NCBI GenBank assembly: GCA_014084085.1
Contig: NPFB01000121.1
Coordinates: 245,334-309,333 of the forward strand
DNA: 64,000 bases
DNA from: Hondaea fermentalgiana
Taxonomy: Eukaryota > Sar > Bigyra > Thraustochytrida > Thraustochytriidae
Direction: 5' to 3'
Program-made: the position numbers and the translations under genes
The notes under the pieces: generated by a model
Told to the model about the DNA's origin: nothing
Seen by the model: the letters and a program-made list of their open reading frames with translations, nothing else
Databases searched by the model: none
Shown: positions 16,503 through 26,472 of the stretch, piece after piece
Layout: each line of letters begins with the position of its first letter
Position numbering within the stretch: position 1 is the first letter of the stretch

Positions 16503-19094
16503 ATGCTCCCGGGCGGCGACGCGAGCGGCGAGGCGGCGCGGGCGGACGCCCCGGGCGAGACGCGCGAGGTGGACGCGACGGCGGGCGCCACAGAGGCGAA
16601 CTCGAGGTCGACTTCGACACCGACGAACGCGCAGAGCGCCAGCACCAGCACCAGTAGCAATATGCTTGCAAGGACGGGCCTCGTGGCGCGCGGGCGCGCA
16701 AGGAGCTCGGACGCCGACGAGACGCGCACCTCGCTTTTGCGGAATGTTGTCACCGAACAGGAGGTAGCCATGCTGTACCATGAGAACTCGCCCAACGACG
16801 CGGAGTCCCTCAGGGCACTTCGACGATGGGCCAAGTGCTATTGCTGCTGCACGCCTCATGCAGAGGAAGATAGCTGCGAGGGAAGTCATCGCGGCGAATC
16901 CTTTGCGAACGACTCAAATGAGACACGCGGGCGCTCAGGAAGCCGCCCCCGGCGCCGCCGTCGCCAGCGCGATGAAGATAATTCTTGCTCCAAGAAGTCG
17001 CGCAAGGCCGTATCCAGGCGTCTCACTTTTCTCAATTGGATGCCCACCTACAGCGTCCGCAAAAACCTCAAGACGGACTTTCTCTCAGGTCTTACAGTCG
17101 GCATTCTGCTCATTCCTCAGGGTATCAGCTACGGCCTCCTGGCCGGCCTTCCCGCGCAGTATGGGCTGTACGCGTGTTTGGTGGCGCCCATCGTGTATGC
17201 GCTTCTCGGCACATGCACCCAGCTGCAAATCGGGCCCTTTGCGCTGATTTCCCTTCTCATCTCCAACACTGTTTCTTCCATTGTCGATCCCGATGAGGAA
17301 GAGGCCCGCTACATTGAGGCTGTCCTCACGTGTTCCATGCTGGTGGGCGCTTTTCTGACGGTTCTCAGCTTTCTCCGACTCGGGTCCTTGGTCAACTTTC
17401 TCGCCAACCCAGTCATTTCCGGACTCACTACCGGGGGCGCTTTCCTCATCGTCACCTCGCAAATGAGTCATTTCTTTGGCATTTCCGTCTCGCGCGGCAA
17501 CTTTTTCCCGACTTGGGTTGCCATTTTCAAGTCGCTAAAGGATACCAACGTTGCAACTTTCCTCATTGGCCTCTTCAGCCTCATTATTCTTCTTTCATTT
17601 CGGGAATTCAAGGCAACGGAACTCGCTCGCCGCACGCATCTTCGCAACTTGCCCATCGCTCTCATCGTGCTCGTCCTGGCGACGGCAATCACCTATGGAG
17701 CCGACCTCGGCGAGAAATATGGCGTGAGGACCTTGGGCTTGGTTCCCGGCGGCATCCCCGCACCGCACATCCCTAAGGCCTTTGACATTGCTGGCGAGCT
17801 CCTCGTCCCAACAATTGTCATTAGCATTGTGGGCTATGCGCTGTCCATGGCGACTTCCAAGACCTTTGCCACGAAAAACAATTATGACATTTCGTCAAAT
17901 CAAGAGCTGCTCGCGCTTGGTATGGCCAACTTTATCGGAGGCATGTTCAACGGGCATCCGGCGTTCTCTTCGCTCTCGCGCACGGCACTCGTCCACGAGC
18001 TTGGCGCAAAGACGCCCTTGCATAATGCCATGTCCTCGCTCGTCATTGTCGTTGTCCTCCTCTGCCTCACCACATATCTGGAGGACCTTCCGTATTCGTG
18101 CCTTTCTGCCATCATCTTTGACTCGCTCAAGAGCCTGCTTATGCAGGTCAAGGAACCCGTAGCGCTTTGGGCTGTAGACAAGCGTGACCTTTCGGTTTGG
18201 CTCGTGACCTTTTTCGGCGTTCTTCTTTTTGACGTCGCATATGGCCTTGGCATTGGCGTCGGTTACTCCATCATCGTGCTTCTCTACACGGTGTCGCACC
18301 CTCACTTTGCTGTCTTGGGGCGTTTCGCCATGATTCCCAACCTCTTCAAGGACTTGAGTCGCTTCCATGACGCCGAGCCTGTCCCGGGAGTTCTCATTTT
18401 CCGTATCGACAGCGCGGTGCACTTTGCAAACCGCGAAGACTTTCGCAAATCCCTCATTGCTGCCGTGCACGATCGCATCGCAGAGGAAAAGGACAACGAA
18501 ACCGAGGACATCGAACAAAATGCGTCGAGTGGCGCAACAGCTGCGAGATCTGCGGATACCGACGCCAATGATTTAGAGGCCGGGACCAGATCGCAAGGGG
18601 CAGCTGAGGCCAACGGCGGGGCTTCACCGCTGCTCTCGCAACAGCGCCAGTACGTACACTCGGTCGTTCTCGATGCTTCCTGCATCACCGACTGCGACAC
18701 TTCGGGGATATCGTCATTTATTAAGATCGAAAAGGAGCTGGCCAAAATGGGCATCGAACTCATCATGTGCAATTGTCGCGGCCACTTTCGCGATATTCTC
18801 AAGCGATCCGGGATTACTTTGCAAGAGTATGTGTCTCTGCAACACGCGGTGGCGTATGCCGAGGGCAAGAAAATCGTGTCTACGAATGCAGCACCCGTAG
18901 CTAAGGCAGTGATAACGACATTGTCACGGGCATCCGGCGACGCTGAGCGAGTCCAGCTTGAAGAAGAAAAAGAAGAGGAAGAGGGCGCGGATACAGATGC
19001 CGACGAGCGGCCTGTCGCCGCTGGGTCAACATCAACAACGGCATCCTCCACATCAAAGTCTGCCTCGTCAGCGGCCACGGCCAAGACGCAGTAA
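16503..19094 (+). CDS. SulP-family anion transporter with STAS domain
   Basis: An 863-residue protein from ATG 16503 (MLPGGDASGE). The SLC26/SulP family moves sulfate, bicarbonate, oxalate or other anions across membranes. A hydrophilic, Ser/Arg-rich N-terminus (1-170) contains a Cys-rich patch (KCYCCC). The SulP core spans about residues 175-605, with the family pattern FLSGLTVGILLIPQGISYG, then LPAQYGLYACLVAPIVYALLG and about 12-14 hydrophobic segments. A cytosolic STAS domain (about 625-785) includes VLIFRIDSAVHFAN and VVLDASCITDCDTSGI, split by an acidic insert of about 80 residues as in other eukaryotic SLC26 proteins. The C-terminus is Glu/Thr/Ala-rich. Substrate cannot be told from sequence. 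Plasma-membrane location is likely but inferred. Single exon. Confidence 0.93.
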   Translation: MLPGGDASGEAARADAPGETREVDATAGATEANSRSTSTPTNAQSASTSTSSNMLARTGLVARGRARSSDADETRTSLLRNVVTEQEVAMLYHENSPNDAESLRALRRWAKCYCCCTPHAEEDSCEGSHRGESFANDSNETRGRSGSRPRRRRRQRDEDNSCSKKSRKAVSRRLTFLNWMPTYSVRKNLKTDFLSGLTVGILLIPQGISYGLLAGLPAQYGLYACLVAPIVYALLGTCTQLQIGPFALISLLISNTVSSIVDPDEEEARYIEAVLTCSMLVGAFLTVLSFLRLGSLVNFLANPVISGLTTGGAFLIVTSQMSHFFGISVSRGNFFPTWVAIFKSLKDTNVATFLIGLFSLIILLSFREFKATELARRTHLRNLPIALIVLVLATAITYGADLGEKYGVRTLGLVPGGIPAPHIPKAFDIAGELLVPTIVISIVGYALSMATSKTFATKNNYDISSNQELLALGMANFIGGMFNGHPAFSSLSRTALVHELGAKTPLHNAMSSLVIVVVLLCLTTYLEDLPYSCLSAIIFDSLKSLLMQVKEPVALWAVDKRDLSVWLVTFFGVLLFDVAYGLGIGVGYSIIVLLYTVSHPHFAVLGRFAMIPNLFKDLSRFHDAEPVPGVLIFRIDSAVHFANREDFRKSLIAAVHDRIAEEKDNETEDIEQNASSGATAARSADTDANDLEAGTRSQGAAEANGGASPLLSQQRQYVHSVVLDASCITDCDTSGISSFIKIEKELAKMGIELIMCNCRGHFRDILKRSGITLQEYVSLQHAVAYAEGKKIVSTNAAPVAKAVITTLSRASGDAERVQLEEEKEEEEGADTDADERPVAAGSTSTTASSTSKSASSAATAKTQ

Positions 19095-19813
19095 AGCTTT
19101 GGAGACAGTTATTTACGAGTTTTCACAAGTAGGAAACGTCGTGTGAAACCTTTTTTTTGCTCTTTTGACACCTTTTCGCGAGGGGGCTCAAACTCGTGCT
19201 TGGTAGAGGCTGGAGATGAATTGGCAACGTCCTTGGACACCTGGCTGCGGGAAACCACTCGGAGGCAGGTAGTGCTCCGCCTCCTCGGAGTCGAAAGGAC
19301 CCCGGTCCACGACAGCGAACATGACGGTAATACTCTGCTTCTTGCCGCCATTGTAGTCGATTTCGTGTTCTTATGCGGCGCTGGTCAAAGGTAACAAACA
19401 CATAGGGAGGGGATTTGCGACACGCGAATTTTGTAACAAAACGAAAATTGCGCAGGATTATCATACTAGCTTTCGAAACAAAGACAATATTCTGCTTTTT
19501 CGACACGCCCCTTTGCATGCACAAGAAAGTTGACAAGAAAGTTGAAAGTGACACCGACGTTTTGACTGACGGGATTGATGGGTGAGGCGGCGATGCGATA
19601 AGAAGCGCGACAAGCACAATGAAGTCACCAGAACTTCATGTTCTCTTTCAGCATAGCATGGCGCGACGCTGCATGTAGGCGCCCAGCAAGACAATAATTC
19701 ACAAAGAAAATGGGAGCAGCGCTCCTGGTGACACAATGGAATGAATATAATGGGAAAAGTAGCGCAACGCAATGAGTCGACGAATGACGTGATATACTTT
19801 TCTTTTCTTGTTT
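19095..19813. other. Convergent intergenic region
   Basis: About 720 bases between the stops of the convergent SulP and SET-domain genes. It is AT-richer than its surroundings, with T-rich runs just after the SulP stop, consistent with two 3' untranslated regions. Small frames here lack protein-like composition. Confidence 0.5.
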
Positions 19814-22800
19814 CTAGGTCATACTCCGTTTCAGTTCAGCTTGGCGCGCCTGCTTCCGCGCGTCAAGATCAAGCTTGGCGCGCCGCTGCATGTCGGCACC
19901 CATCCAGACATTACGCTGGAGAAAAATCGGCGCTCCTGGTGGCGCAATGGCCTGACCCTCGCCATAGTCAGACTGCTGCGTCGTGACGCGCGTGACATCC
20001 TGCATTACGCGCGAGGGTGGAAGTGCGCGTTTGACGCGCAAACTGACACGCCGTTCGTGCGCAGCTTGCTTCTCGCGCAACTCCTGCCAGTCGGCCTGGG
20101 CCTGCTTCACAAGGACACGCAATTGACGCGGAGGCAAAAGACCTCCGCGCAGATCGGCACGGAGGTTCTTGAGGCGACTGATATCCTGGCAGACCCGCTC
20201 GAGCTCGCTCTTGGCCTGACTCGACTTGGAAGACACGGCAGTCAGTGTGCCGCGGCAATTAGCCGCGCCGCAGAGACAGTGAAAGTGCAAATCGGAGCTC
20301 TGCTCAAAGGAGTAGTCGAAACTAAGCTCCTCGCCCGGCTCGATGCGGCGCTTGGCGATAATACCCACGCGCGTGACGCCGCGGACGTTCCACTTCTGCA
20401 GGGCGCAATTCGGGTCGCACGAGTGATTGACAAAGCGAGCAATGTTGCCCTTTTTCCGAGCGTCGATAATCTGTTCATTTCCCAGATCCAGCTGGAAGAC
20501 GTGCGGCTCGTTCTTGGCCATCGCTTCTTCCATGCGCTTACGTGCCTCTGTCGCAGTAAGCACCTCGCCCACATACTCGACAATGAAATCGCCCTCATGC
20601 GCAGGCTCCGCCAGTTCGAGACCCCAGCCCCGCCCGGGTGTCTCGATTGGCTTCACCTTTTTGTTTTGGCCAAGCTGAAAGTGCTGATTGTTGCACGCGC
20701 GCGCCGTGCAATTAATGGGAATGTTCTTCGACCCGCGATCACCCTCGCGCACGCATTCAATGCGCAGCATGTGATTATCGCAATTGTCCCCGCACACATC
20801 CGTGCACTTGCATGTCGACTCGAGGAGGTCCGTGTTGACGATGGGCTTGCACGGCGCCACGTAAAGATTGTGTTTCAAAGGGTTGTACTTTGGCATGCGC
20901 ACCTTGCCACCGCTCTTGGTCTTGCCCTTCGCAGCTGCAGCTGCGGCAGCGGCGGCCGCCTGCTTGGCCTTGGCCTTGGCCTGTTTGGACAGACGAGCGC
21001 GCTTATTTGCCGGGCCTGCGCCCCGACCGCCCTTGCTCGACATTTCGTTGTGCCAATCCTGTAGCTCGGGCAGCCGCATTCGCGCAGTGAGCGGCGAGCT
21101 CATGTCCGTGTTCTTGTAAATATTCTGCAAATGACGGCACGGGTCAAACTTGGTCACGCCCGACCGCCGTCCCGTCTTTTGCGTCAAGAATACAGTATCC
21201 GAGGTCGCGCTGAGTGGCGCGTCGTACTCGCGCGCGCACGTGTTGCACACCAGTCCAAGCTCGTTTTGTAGGCCTCCGTGAGGAAGGCAGCGCTCATGGA
21301 AGGAGCTGTCGCACGTAATGCATGGCACGAGGTTACGCTGCCGCTTGAATGCAGCGTCCGATTCCGGGTTTCGGTCGTAGCACCCGCGGCAACAGTGTCG
21401 CGGACAAATCATCCCATTCGGCAGAGAGGAGCCGGCGAGGTTGCGTCCATCTTCATCGGCCTTGTAGGGCTTTCCGTCGGGCCCGATCACCCTGCAGCGC
21501 GCGCCAATCTCCCACACGCACGAAGGGTGGTAAAAGTGCGAACACCCTGCCATGCTGCACTTGACGGGGTTATCGTCATTTCCTTCTGCGTGTGGCTGAT
21601 TTTCCTCGCGGGCTTCCTCTGTTTCGGGGCGGAGGGCGAGCCCATTTGCTTCAGATTTCTCTTCCTTGGAACCATCCTCACCAGAAGACCTAGACACGCC
21701 GTTGGCAGTGCTCTCCGTTTTGGAACCATTACCGTTAGCAAGAGGTTGATCCTCCTCCATATCGTCCTTCTCCTCGTGGCCCTCTTCCTCCTCTGCGTCT
21801 TCCTCGTGGTTCTCGACCACGGTGCAATAAAAACAATCGTGCGAAGAGGTCCGGCACGTTTGGCATTCGAAAAAACCATGCGCCGAGGCCGCGGCAAGGC
21901 TTTCCCCCATAATGTCCTTGTAACACGGGGCATGAAACGCACGCCCACAGCCTAACTGGCACGTATGCAATTTCTCGTTGCTATCAAGATTACGCTCGTA
22001 GTATTTTTCGCCACAGACGCAGGTGAGGGGCGCCGGTACAGATGCGCGGCCATCAACGGTATTGTTGCTAACTTCGGCAGCGCGACGCCGAGACCGTCGC
22101 CCGCTCACGATGTTGGTGAGGTCCACGGCCTGACTGATGCGACGTCCCCCACGGCGCCGCCGAACGCCCTCAATGGGCGTGGAGCCGTTCAAACCCCGGG
22201 TCCGGGCCCCGTATCCGCTGTCGTCATCGTCGTCATCATCATCATCGTCATCATCATCGCCCTCGTCGTCGTCGCCCTCGCCATCTTTGTTTGCATCTTG
22301 TCTAGCCTGCTCATCGAGGGCCTTTCGCTCAGCCATGGCCCGAAGACGCTCCTCGCGCCTCTCCTTGTTCTTTGCGCGGCGCCGAGATCCAAACTTGGCG
22401 CCACTCGTTTTGGTGGCGGGTGGCGCAAAAATCCCCTGTGCGCGCATCGCCTCGGGCTCGAGGTCTTCGCGGCGCACCTTGAGCCAGACACGGTACTTCT
22501 TGGCCCAGCCAAAAAAGTGAATATGCAACTTGAACTCGTCCGAGGGGGCGGCATCAAGAGGAATGCGGTCAATCTCTTTTTCTTTGCCATCCACGAGCGC
22601 CTTGATGGTCACAATCTTAGACTCAAACCAGGACTTCCAGGTGCCCTGGTACACGTCGAGTTCAAGTTCTACCGAGAGACCTTGGCGCGCAAAGGCGGCG
22701 TACCTTTCAACAATTTCCTCTTCTGGGAGCTCATCTGCCTCTTCGTCGGCGTCGCTCTCTGCTTCATCCTCGGAGGGTGTCTTATTTTCGTCCTGCTGCG

Positions 22801-23356
22801 CGTCGAATTTGGCTCTATCGCGGTTAAGGCTCTCGAGGGCTGGCTCAATGTTCGTTTTCCAAATGTACCGGCGTGTTTCGATTGTGAGCAGTTCGTCGCG
22901 CTCAGCACGCCGTCTCCAGGTTTCCTGCATAATTTCCTCTTCGCTCTTGACAACTGCCTCGGAAGCCTCCATGTCATTTTCAATGCGGACGAGATTGTTC
23001 TGGATGTGCTGCTTATAGCCCCCTTGTGAGATGTAGGGATCACGTTTTTTGGGATGAGGCATGCGCAAGAGAAGTTCGTCGCTCTTGTCATCATCATTGT
23101 TTCCCTTGCCGCCTTCTACCTTTGCGCTTTTGCGCCTGCCTTCCTCTTGTTTGGCTTGTGCCAGCGCCGTGCGCGCGGCGGCGCTCTGTCGTGCAGTACG
23201 TTTTTGCGGGCTTAGAGCTTGCGTGTTTTTGCGTTTGCGTCCGCGTTTCTTGGGCGCCTTGTTTGTTGCGCTCTTTGGTCGGCCATTTTTAGCCGGTCCG
23301 CTGGTGTTGTTGATTGTGCCGCTGGCTGCCCCGCGCTTGCCTGTTTGGCCTGCCAT
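19814..23356 (-). CDS. SET-domain histone lysine methyltransferase (H3K36-type)
   Basis: An 1180-residue protein that should transfer methyl groups from S-adenosylmethionine to a histone lysine. An AT-hook-like basic N-terminus (KKRGRKRKN) is followed by an acidic stretch. Near 225-300 comes a chromo-barrel/Tudor-knot-like segment (ELDVYQGTWKSWFESKI, HIHFFGWAKKYRVWLKV), then a poly-Asp tract and PHD-like Cys/His clusters between about 445 and 730 (CQLGCGRAFHAPCYK, CSHFYHPSCVWE, CDSSFHERCLP). At about 847 an AWS domain begins (CKCTDVCGDNCDN), followed by SET (GRGWGLEL near 907, NHSCDPNC near 977, FDYSF) and post-SET (CLCGAANCRGTL near 1030). AWS-SET-postSET is the hallmark of SET2/NSD/ASH1 enzymes acting on H3K36. 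Catalytic NHSC and FDY residues are intact. Single exon; antisense frames are shadows. Confidence 0.93.
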   Translation of the reverse strand: MAGQTGKRGAASGTINNTSGPAKNGRPKSATNKAPKKRGRKRKNTQALSPQKRTARQSAAARTALAQAKQEEGRRKSAKVEGGKGNNDDDKSDELLLRMPHPKKRDPYISQGGYKQHIQNNLVRIENDMEASEAVVKSEEEIMQETWRRRAERDELLTIETRRYIWKTNIEPALESLNRDRAKFDAQQDENKTPSEDEAESDADEEADELPEEEIVERYAAFARQGLSVELELDVYQGTWKSWFESKIVTIKALVDGKEKEIDRIPLDAAPSDEFKLHIHFFGWAKKYRVWLKVRREDLEPEAMRAQGIFAPPATKTSGAKFGSRRRAKNKERREERLRAMAERKALDEQARQDANKDGEGDDDEGDDDDDDDDDDDDDSGYGARTRGLNGSTPIEGVRRRRGGRRISQAVDLTNIVSGRRSRRRAAEVSNNTVDGRASVPAPLTCVCGEKYYERNLDSNEKLHTCQLGCGRAFHAPCYKDIMGESLAAASAHGFFECQTCRTSSHDCFYCTVVENHEEDAEEEEGHEEKDDMEEDQPLANGNGSKTESTANGVSRSSGEDGSKEEKSEANGLALRPETEEAREENQPHAEGNDDNPVKCSMAGCSHFYHPSCVWEIGARCRVIGPDGKPYKADEDGRNLAGSSLPNGMICPRHCCRGCYDRNPESDAAFKRQRNLVPCITCDSSFHERCLPHGGLQNELGLVCNTCAREYDAPLSATSDTVFLTQKTGRRSGVTKFDPCRHLQNIYKNTDMSSPLTARMRLPELQDWHNEMSSKGGRGAGPANKRARLSKQAKAKAKQAAAAAAAAAAKGKTKSGGKVRMPKYNPLKHNLYVAPCKPIVNTDLLESTCKCTDVCGDNCDNHMLRIECVREGDRGSKNIPINCTARACNNQHFQLGQNKKVKPIETPGRGWGLELAEPAHEGDFIVEYVGEVLTATEARKRMEEAMAKNEPHVFQLDLGNEQIIDARKKGNIARFVNHSCDPNCALQKWNVRGVTRVGIIAKRRIEPGEELSFDYSFEQSSDLHFHCLCGAANCRGTLTAVSSKSSQAKSELERVCQDISRLKNLRADLRGGLLPPRQLRVLVKQAQADWQELREKQAAHERRVSLRVKRALPPSRVMQDVTRVTTQQSDYGEGQAIAPPGAPIFLQRNVWMGADMQRRAKLDLDARKQARQAELKRSMT

Positions 23357-24015
23357 TTTTGGAGATCCACGTCACGTCCTTGGATACGCCACGCCAGTCT
23401 TGATGCAAATCTCCGCGGCTTGCCTTGCCTTGTGGCTTCTTGTGGCGCTGCGTCGCGTCCTCACGCACGTCCTGATGCGAACCTCCGTAGCTTTTCTTTG
23501 ATCTTTGTGGTTTCGCAACGCGTCCTCGCGCACGCACGCAGGCTGCGCGCCTTCAGCTCGTACGTGCCGCCCTCCAAGCCGCAAGATAGGTAACACCAAG
23601 AGCTCACTCAGCACAAAACCTCGCCTTCCGCCGGGCTTCGCGCTCGATCCCGCACGCGTCGGCGCGGCAACGCCGGACGCCTGCGCCCTCCCGCGCTGCG
23701 TTCGTCTCTCCCGCTGGACTCTCGCGCGGGAGAAGGGAAAGTAGTTCGCCAGTTTTCAAATGCCGCGCGAGATGGCGCCAAAGATGGTTGGATCCTCGCT
23801 GTGACGCCCCGAGGCGCCAAGCCGAGGTGGAGGAGCGCCCTGCGGCACGACCGGCGCGGACCGGGCGTTTTTCCCTCCTTCCTCGGGCCCTGCCTCGTGC
23901 CTCGCGCCTCGCCTCCCTGCCTCCCTCCCTCCCGCGCGTCGCCGCGCCGCGCCGCGCTCGCTCGCCCGCCGCCGTTGCTTCTCTGCTGCCGCCCTTGCCC
24001 CGCGCGCCCGCCGCG

Positions 24016-24074
24016 CATTCCCGACTTGCGCGCGCGCATTCCCCACTTGCGCGCGCGCCCATTCTCCACTTGCG
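24016..24074. repeat. Three tandem copies of a CATTCYCSACTTGCG unit
   Basis: The unit CATTCCCGACTTGCGCGCG recurs at 24016, 24037 and 24060 with small changes (CCGAC, CCCAC, TCCAC) and a variable CG-rich spacer. It lies in the shared promoter region and could be a cluster of factor-binding sites or simple duplication. Confidence 0.75.
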
Positions 24075-24140
24075 AGGCGCCCCCGCGGCCCTCTTCTTTT
24101 GCCGCGCTTTCCGCAGCTAAATCCGCTCCCCGCGCGGACC

Positions 24141-24263
24141 AGGATATCCTGCAGTTCGCCCCGGCGCGGCTGACTCCCAGGATATCCTCGCCGAGGGGAC
24201 GCCTCCGCGGCGTCCCGGTCCAAGGCGACCGCGGCGCGCGCGGCGGACTTGGAGCAGGATATC
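24141..24263. promoter_or_regulatory. Repeated AGGATATCCT palindromes
   Basis: A perfect 10-bp palindrome AGGATATCCT is present at 24141-24150 and again at 24179-24188. An 8-base partial copy, AGGATATC, is at 24256-24263. Three occurrences within 125 bases of a divergent promoter are suggestive of binding sites for a dimeric factor. No factor can be named. Confidence 0.35.
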
Positions 24264-24483
24264 GAGCAGAAGTCCGACACCGGCCCCTGCACGGGGGGGG
24301 GGGCGAGGATGGGGCGCAGGCAGACATGCAGACTGGCAGCAAACCGCCTTCGCCAGGGACGCCCCCGTCGCGGAGTTGGAGGCCGAGCGCTTGTGCGAGA
24401 GAGAGAGAGAGAGAGAGCACCAGACGGACGGGCGGACGGACGGACGACCTCGCAGGAGGTTGGTTTGATCTATCGGAGGGAGA

Positions 24484-26472
24484 ATGGCGAGCAACGAGGA
24501 AATCGCGGGGCAGGAGACGTACGAGGTGCCCGAGTCGCTCAAGCTCGACCTCGATAAGCTCGACGCCTTCCTCAAGAAGGAGGTTGAGGGCTACGAGGGC
24601 CCCACGCAGGTGCGCAAGTTCGCGCTGGGCCAGTCGAACCCAACATATCTGATCAATGGTGTCTATGTCCTACGTAAACAGCCCCCGGGACAGCGGTCCA
24701 ACAAAACCGCGCACCGCACGGATCGCGAGTACTGGGTGATGAAGTGCCTCGGGGACAACACCGATGTCCCTGTGCCGAAAATGTACGCCTACTGCTCGGA
24801 CGAGAGCGTGATCGGGTCCGAGTTCTATGTCATGGAGTTTGTCCGGGGCCGTATCTTCAAAAAGGCTTCGCTCGACGAAATGACCCCGCAAGACCGCACC
24901 AAGGCCTACGAAAGCGCGATCGAGACGCTAGCTCGTATCCATTCGGTTGATTGGCGCAACGTCGGTCTCGAAGACTATGGCAAGTGCGGAGGCATGTATG
25001 ACCGCCAGCTCTCGAGTCTCTCGTTTGTGAGCGAGCGCCAGGAAGCTGTCTCGGAAGAAGTGCCCCGCATCGCGGATCAAGCTTCGCTTGTGGCTCGCAT
25101 GCGCAAGTACCTGCCGGACGACGAGGTCGGACTCTGCCACGGCGACTACAAATTCGACAACTTCATCCTACATGATACTGAGCCTCGTGTCATTGCGGTC
25201 CTTGACTGGGAGCTCTCCACCATTGGTCACCCGAGTTCAGACCTTGCCAACTTTACTGCGCTTTATGGAGCGCCCTGGATCCCGGACAAGGATCCCGCCA
25301 CCTATGTCGGTGTGGACGGCATGCCCAATTTCGAGACGAGTGGTATTCCATCGATGGACACCATGTTGCGCACGTATGCCAAACGCATGGGTCGCCCTTA
25401 CCCGGACCCTTTCTGGCCCTTTTACCAGGCATTTCACAACTGGCGAGGCGCCATCATTTCGCAGGGCATTGCCGCGCGCAAGGCTGCTGGTCAAGCGAGC
25501 TCGAGCGTGGCCGGCGAATATGGTGCCATGACCATCTTTTTGTCCGGTCGCGCTCGGGAACTTCTCGATGAGCTCGAGCGCAGGGCCACGCCGCCGCCAA
25601 GCCCCGTGCTCGAGGGAAATGCGAAGCTCACCTACGCTGACGGCTTTTGCCACAAAGTCCCGGCAGGAATGGACGATTTCGTCGAGCTCGCGTCTGCGAC
25701 GTTTTTCACGCCCAAGGGCGAGTCCGGCATTGTTCGTGTCGCAAACAAGGCTGGTCAGGGCCGCGCTGCTTGCGAGGTCTACCTTTTTGGCCCCGATGGC
25801 CGCGTCTCTGTGCGCAAGTCCTCGGAACTCAAGATCCTCACCAACAACGGCTGGGATTCAGACGGAGTGGCCATTCACGTGAAGCGTCCTTTTTACAAGG
25901 TCCGCATTTGCGCGCAGGGCGTCTTGGACGTCGAGCTGCTTGCTGTGAGCCCTTGCGTCACCGCCGCTGTACAAGAGGGCGCCACGTCGGAGCAAGCAGC
26001 CGTTGTTACGGGCACCCTTGCCGGCACTCGCACCGCTGACGCTGACGGCCAGATCCTAGCCGTCCGCGCGCATGCCTGGGGCCTGGCCTCTTCCCTTGCC
26101 TCGGAGCGCAAGGCGCAAAACCTCTGTGGTCGTCTTGGTGCCTCGAACATTACCTTTTCTCTGCATCTTGATGCTTCTGGTACAGGAACGGGCTCTCTCT
26201 TCCTTGATGCGAGCACTGCTGCGCCTATCAAGTCTGCAACCTTGTCGTCCTCGAACGCCCTGCGTATCGAAACGGCTGCAGGTTCTTCGATCACTCTCGA
26301 CCCCACAGGGTCTGCTTCTACCTTTGATGGACTTTTGGCATTACCGCTGTGCGTCAAGTCAGTTAAGTCCGCTGCTGGAGAAGCATCGGTCCTCGGTGCC
26401 GTCAAATCTGGAGCCGCCGTGAACGCCATTCTCGTCCAAGAGCCATCCACGACGAACACCTCACGCATTTAG
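24484..26472 (+). CDS. ACAD10/11-type phosphotransferase-fold protein with unknown C-terminal domain
   Basis: A 662-residue protein. Residues about 30-365 form an aminoglycoside-phosphotransferase/choline-kinase fold of the ACAD10/11 branch: [12 protein letters not shown] near the start, then the catalytic loop [10 protein letters not shown] at about 217-226 and the metal-binding segment [18 protein letters not shown] near 239. Eukaryotic relatives phosphorylate 4-hydroxyacyl-CoA for fatty-acid degradation and carry an acyl-CoA dehydrogenase domain after the kinase. Here that dehydrogenase is absent. Instead residues about 375-662 form a beta-rich, Ala/Ser/Val-rich region ([37 protein letters not shown]) that I do not recognise. 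Inferred: a small-molecule or acyl-CoA kinase whose second domain is new or divergent. The ATG at 24484 sits in a favourable context. Single exon; no clear targeting peptide. Confidence 0.85.
   Translation: MASNEEIAGQETYEVPESLKLDLDKLDAFLKKEVEGYEGPTQVRKFALGQSNPTYLINGVYVLRKQPPGQRSNKTAHRTDREYWVMKCLGDNTDVPVPKMYAYCSDESVIGSEFYVMEFVRGRIFKKASLDEMTPQDRTKAYESAIETLARIHSVDWRNVGLEDYGKCGGMYDRQLSSLSFVSERQEAVSEEVPRIADQASLVARMRKYLPDDEVGLCHGDYKFDNFILHDTEPRVIAVLDWELSTIGHPSSDLANFTALYGAPWIPDKDPATYVGVDGMPNFETSGIPSMDTMLRTYAKRMGRPYPDPFWPFYQAFHNWRGAIISQGIAARKAAGQASSSVAGEYGAMTIFLSGRARELLDELERRATPPPSPVLEGNAKLTYADGFCHKVPAGMDDFVELASATFFTPKGESGIVRVANKAGQGRAACEVYLFGPDGRVSVRKSSELKILTNNGWDSDGVAIHVKRPFYKVRICAQGVLDVELLAVSPCVTAAVQEGATSEQAAVVTGTLAGTRTADADGQILAVRAHAWGLASSLASERKAQNLCGRLGASNITFSLHLDASGTGTGSLFLDASTAAPIKSATLSSSNALRIETAAGSSITLDPTGSASTFDGLLALPLCVKSVKSAAGEASVLGAVKSGAAVNAILVQEPSTTNTSRI

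Larger units (their letters stand above)
23357..24483. other. Bidirectional promoter region, SET gene and phosphotransferase-fold gene
   Basis: About 1.1 kb between divergently transcribed genes. It is strongly CpG-rich around 23.8-24.2 kb and contains a three-copy tandem repeat (24016-24074), repeated AGGATATC palindromic motifs (24141-24263), a G run near 24294 and a GA-dinucleotide run (about 24403-24417) shortly before the ATG at 24484. Long GC-rich open frames on both strands are Arg/Ala/Pro composition artefacts. Confidence 0.55.

Noticed and set aside
19808..21064. 418-codon plus-strand frame antisense to the SET gene
   Set aside because: It mirrors the catalytic part of an intact SET methyltransferase; composition follows from GC-rich codon bias of the real strand, and no domain is seen.
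23604..24652. Long GC-rich frames on both strands in the SET/phosphotransferase promoter
   Set aside because: Arg/Ala/Pro composition in all frames, no domain; typical of stop-poor GC-rich DNA.
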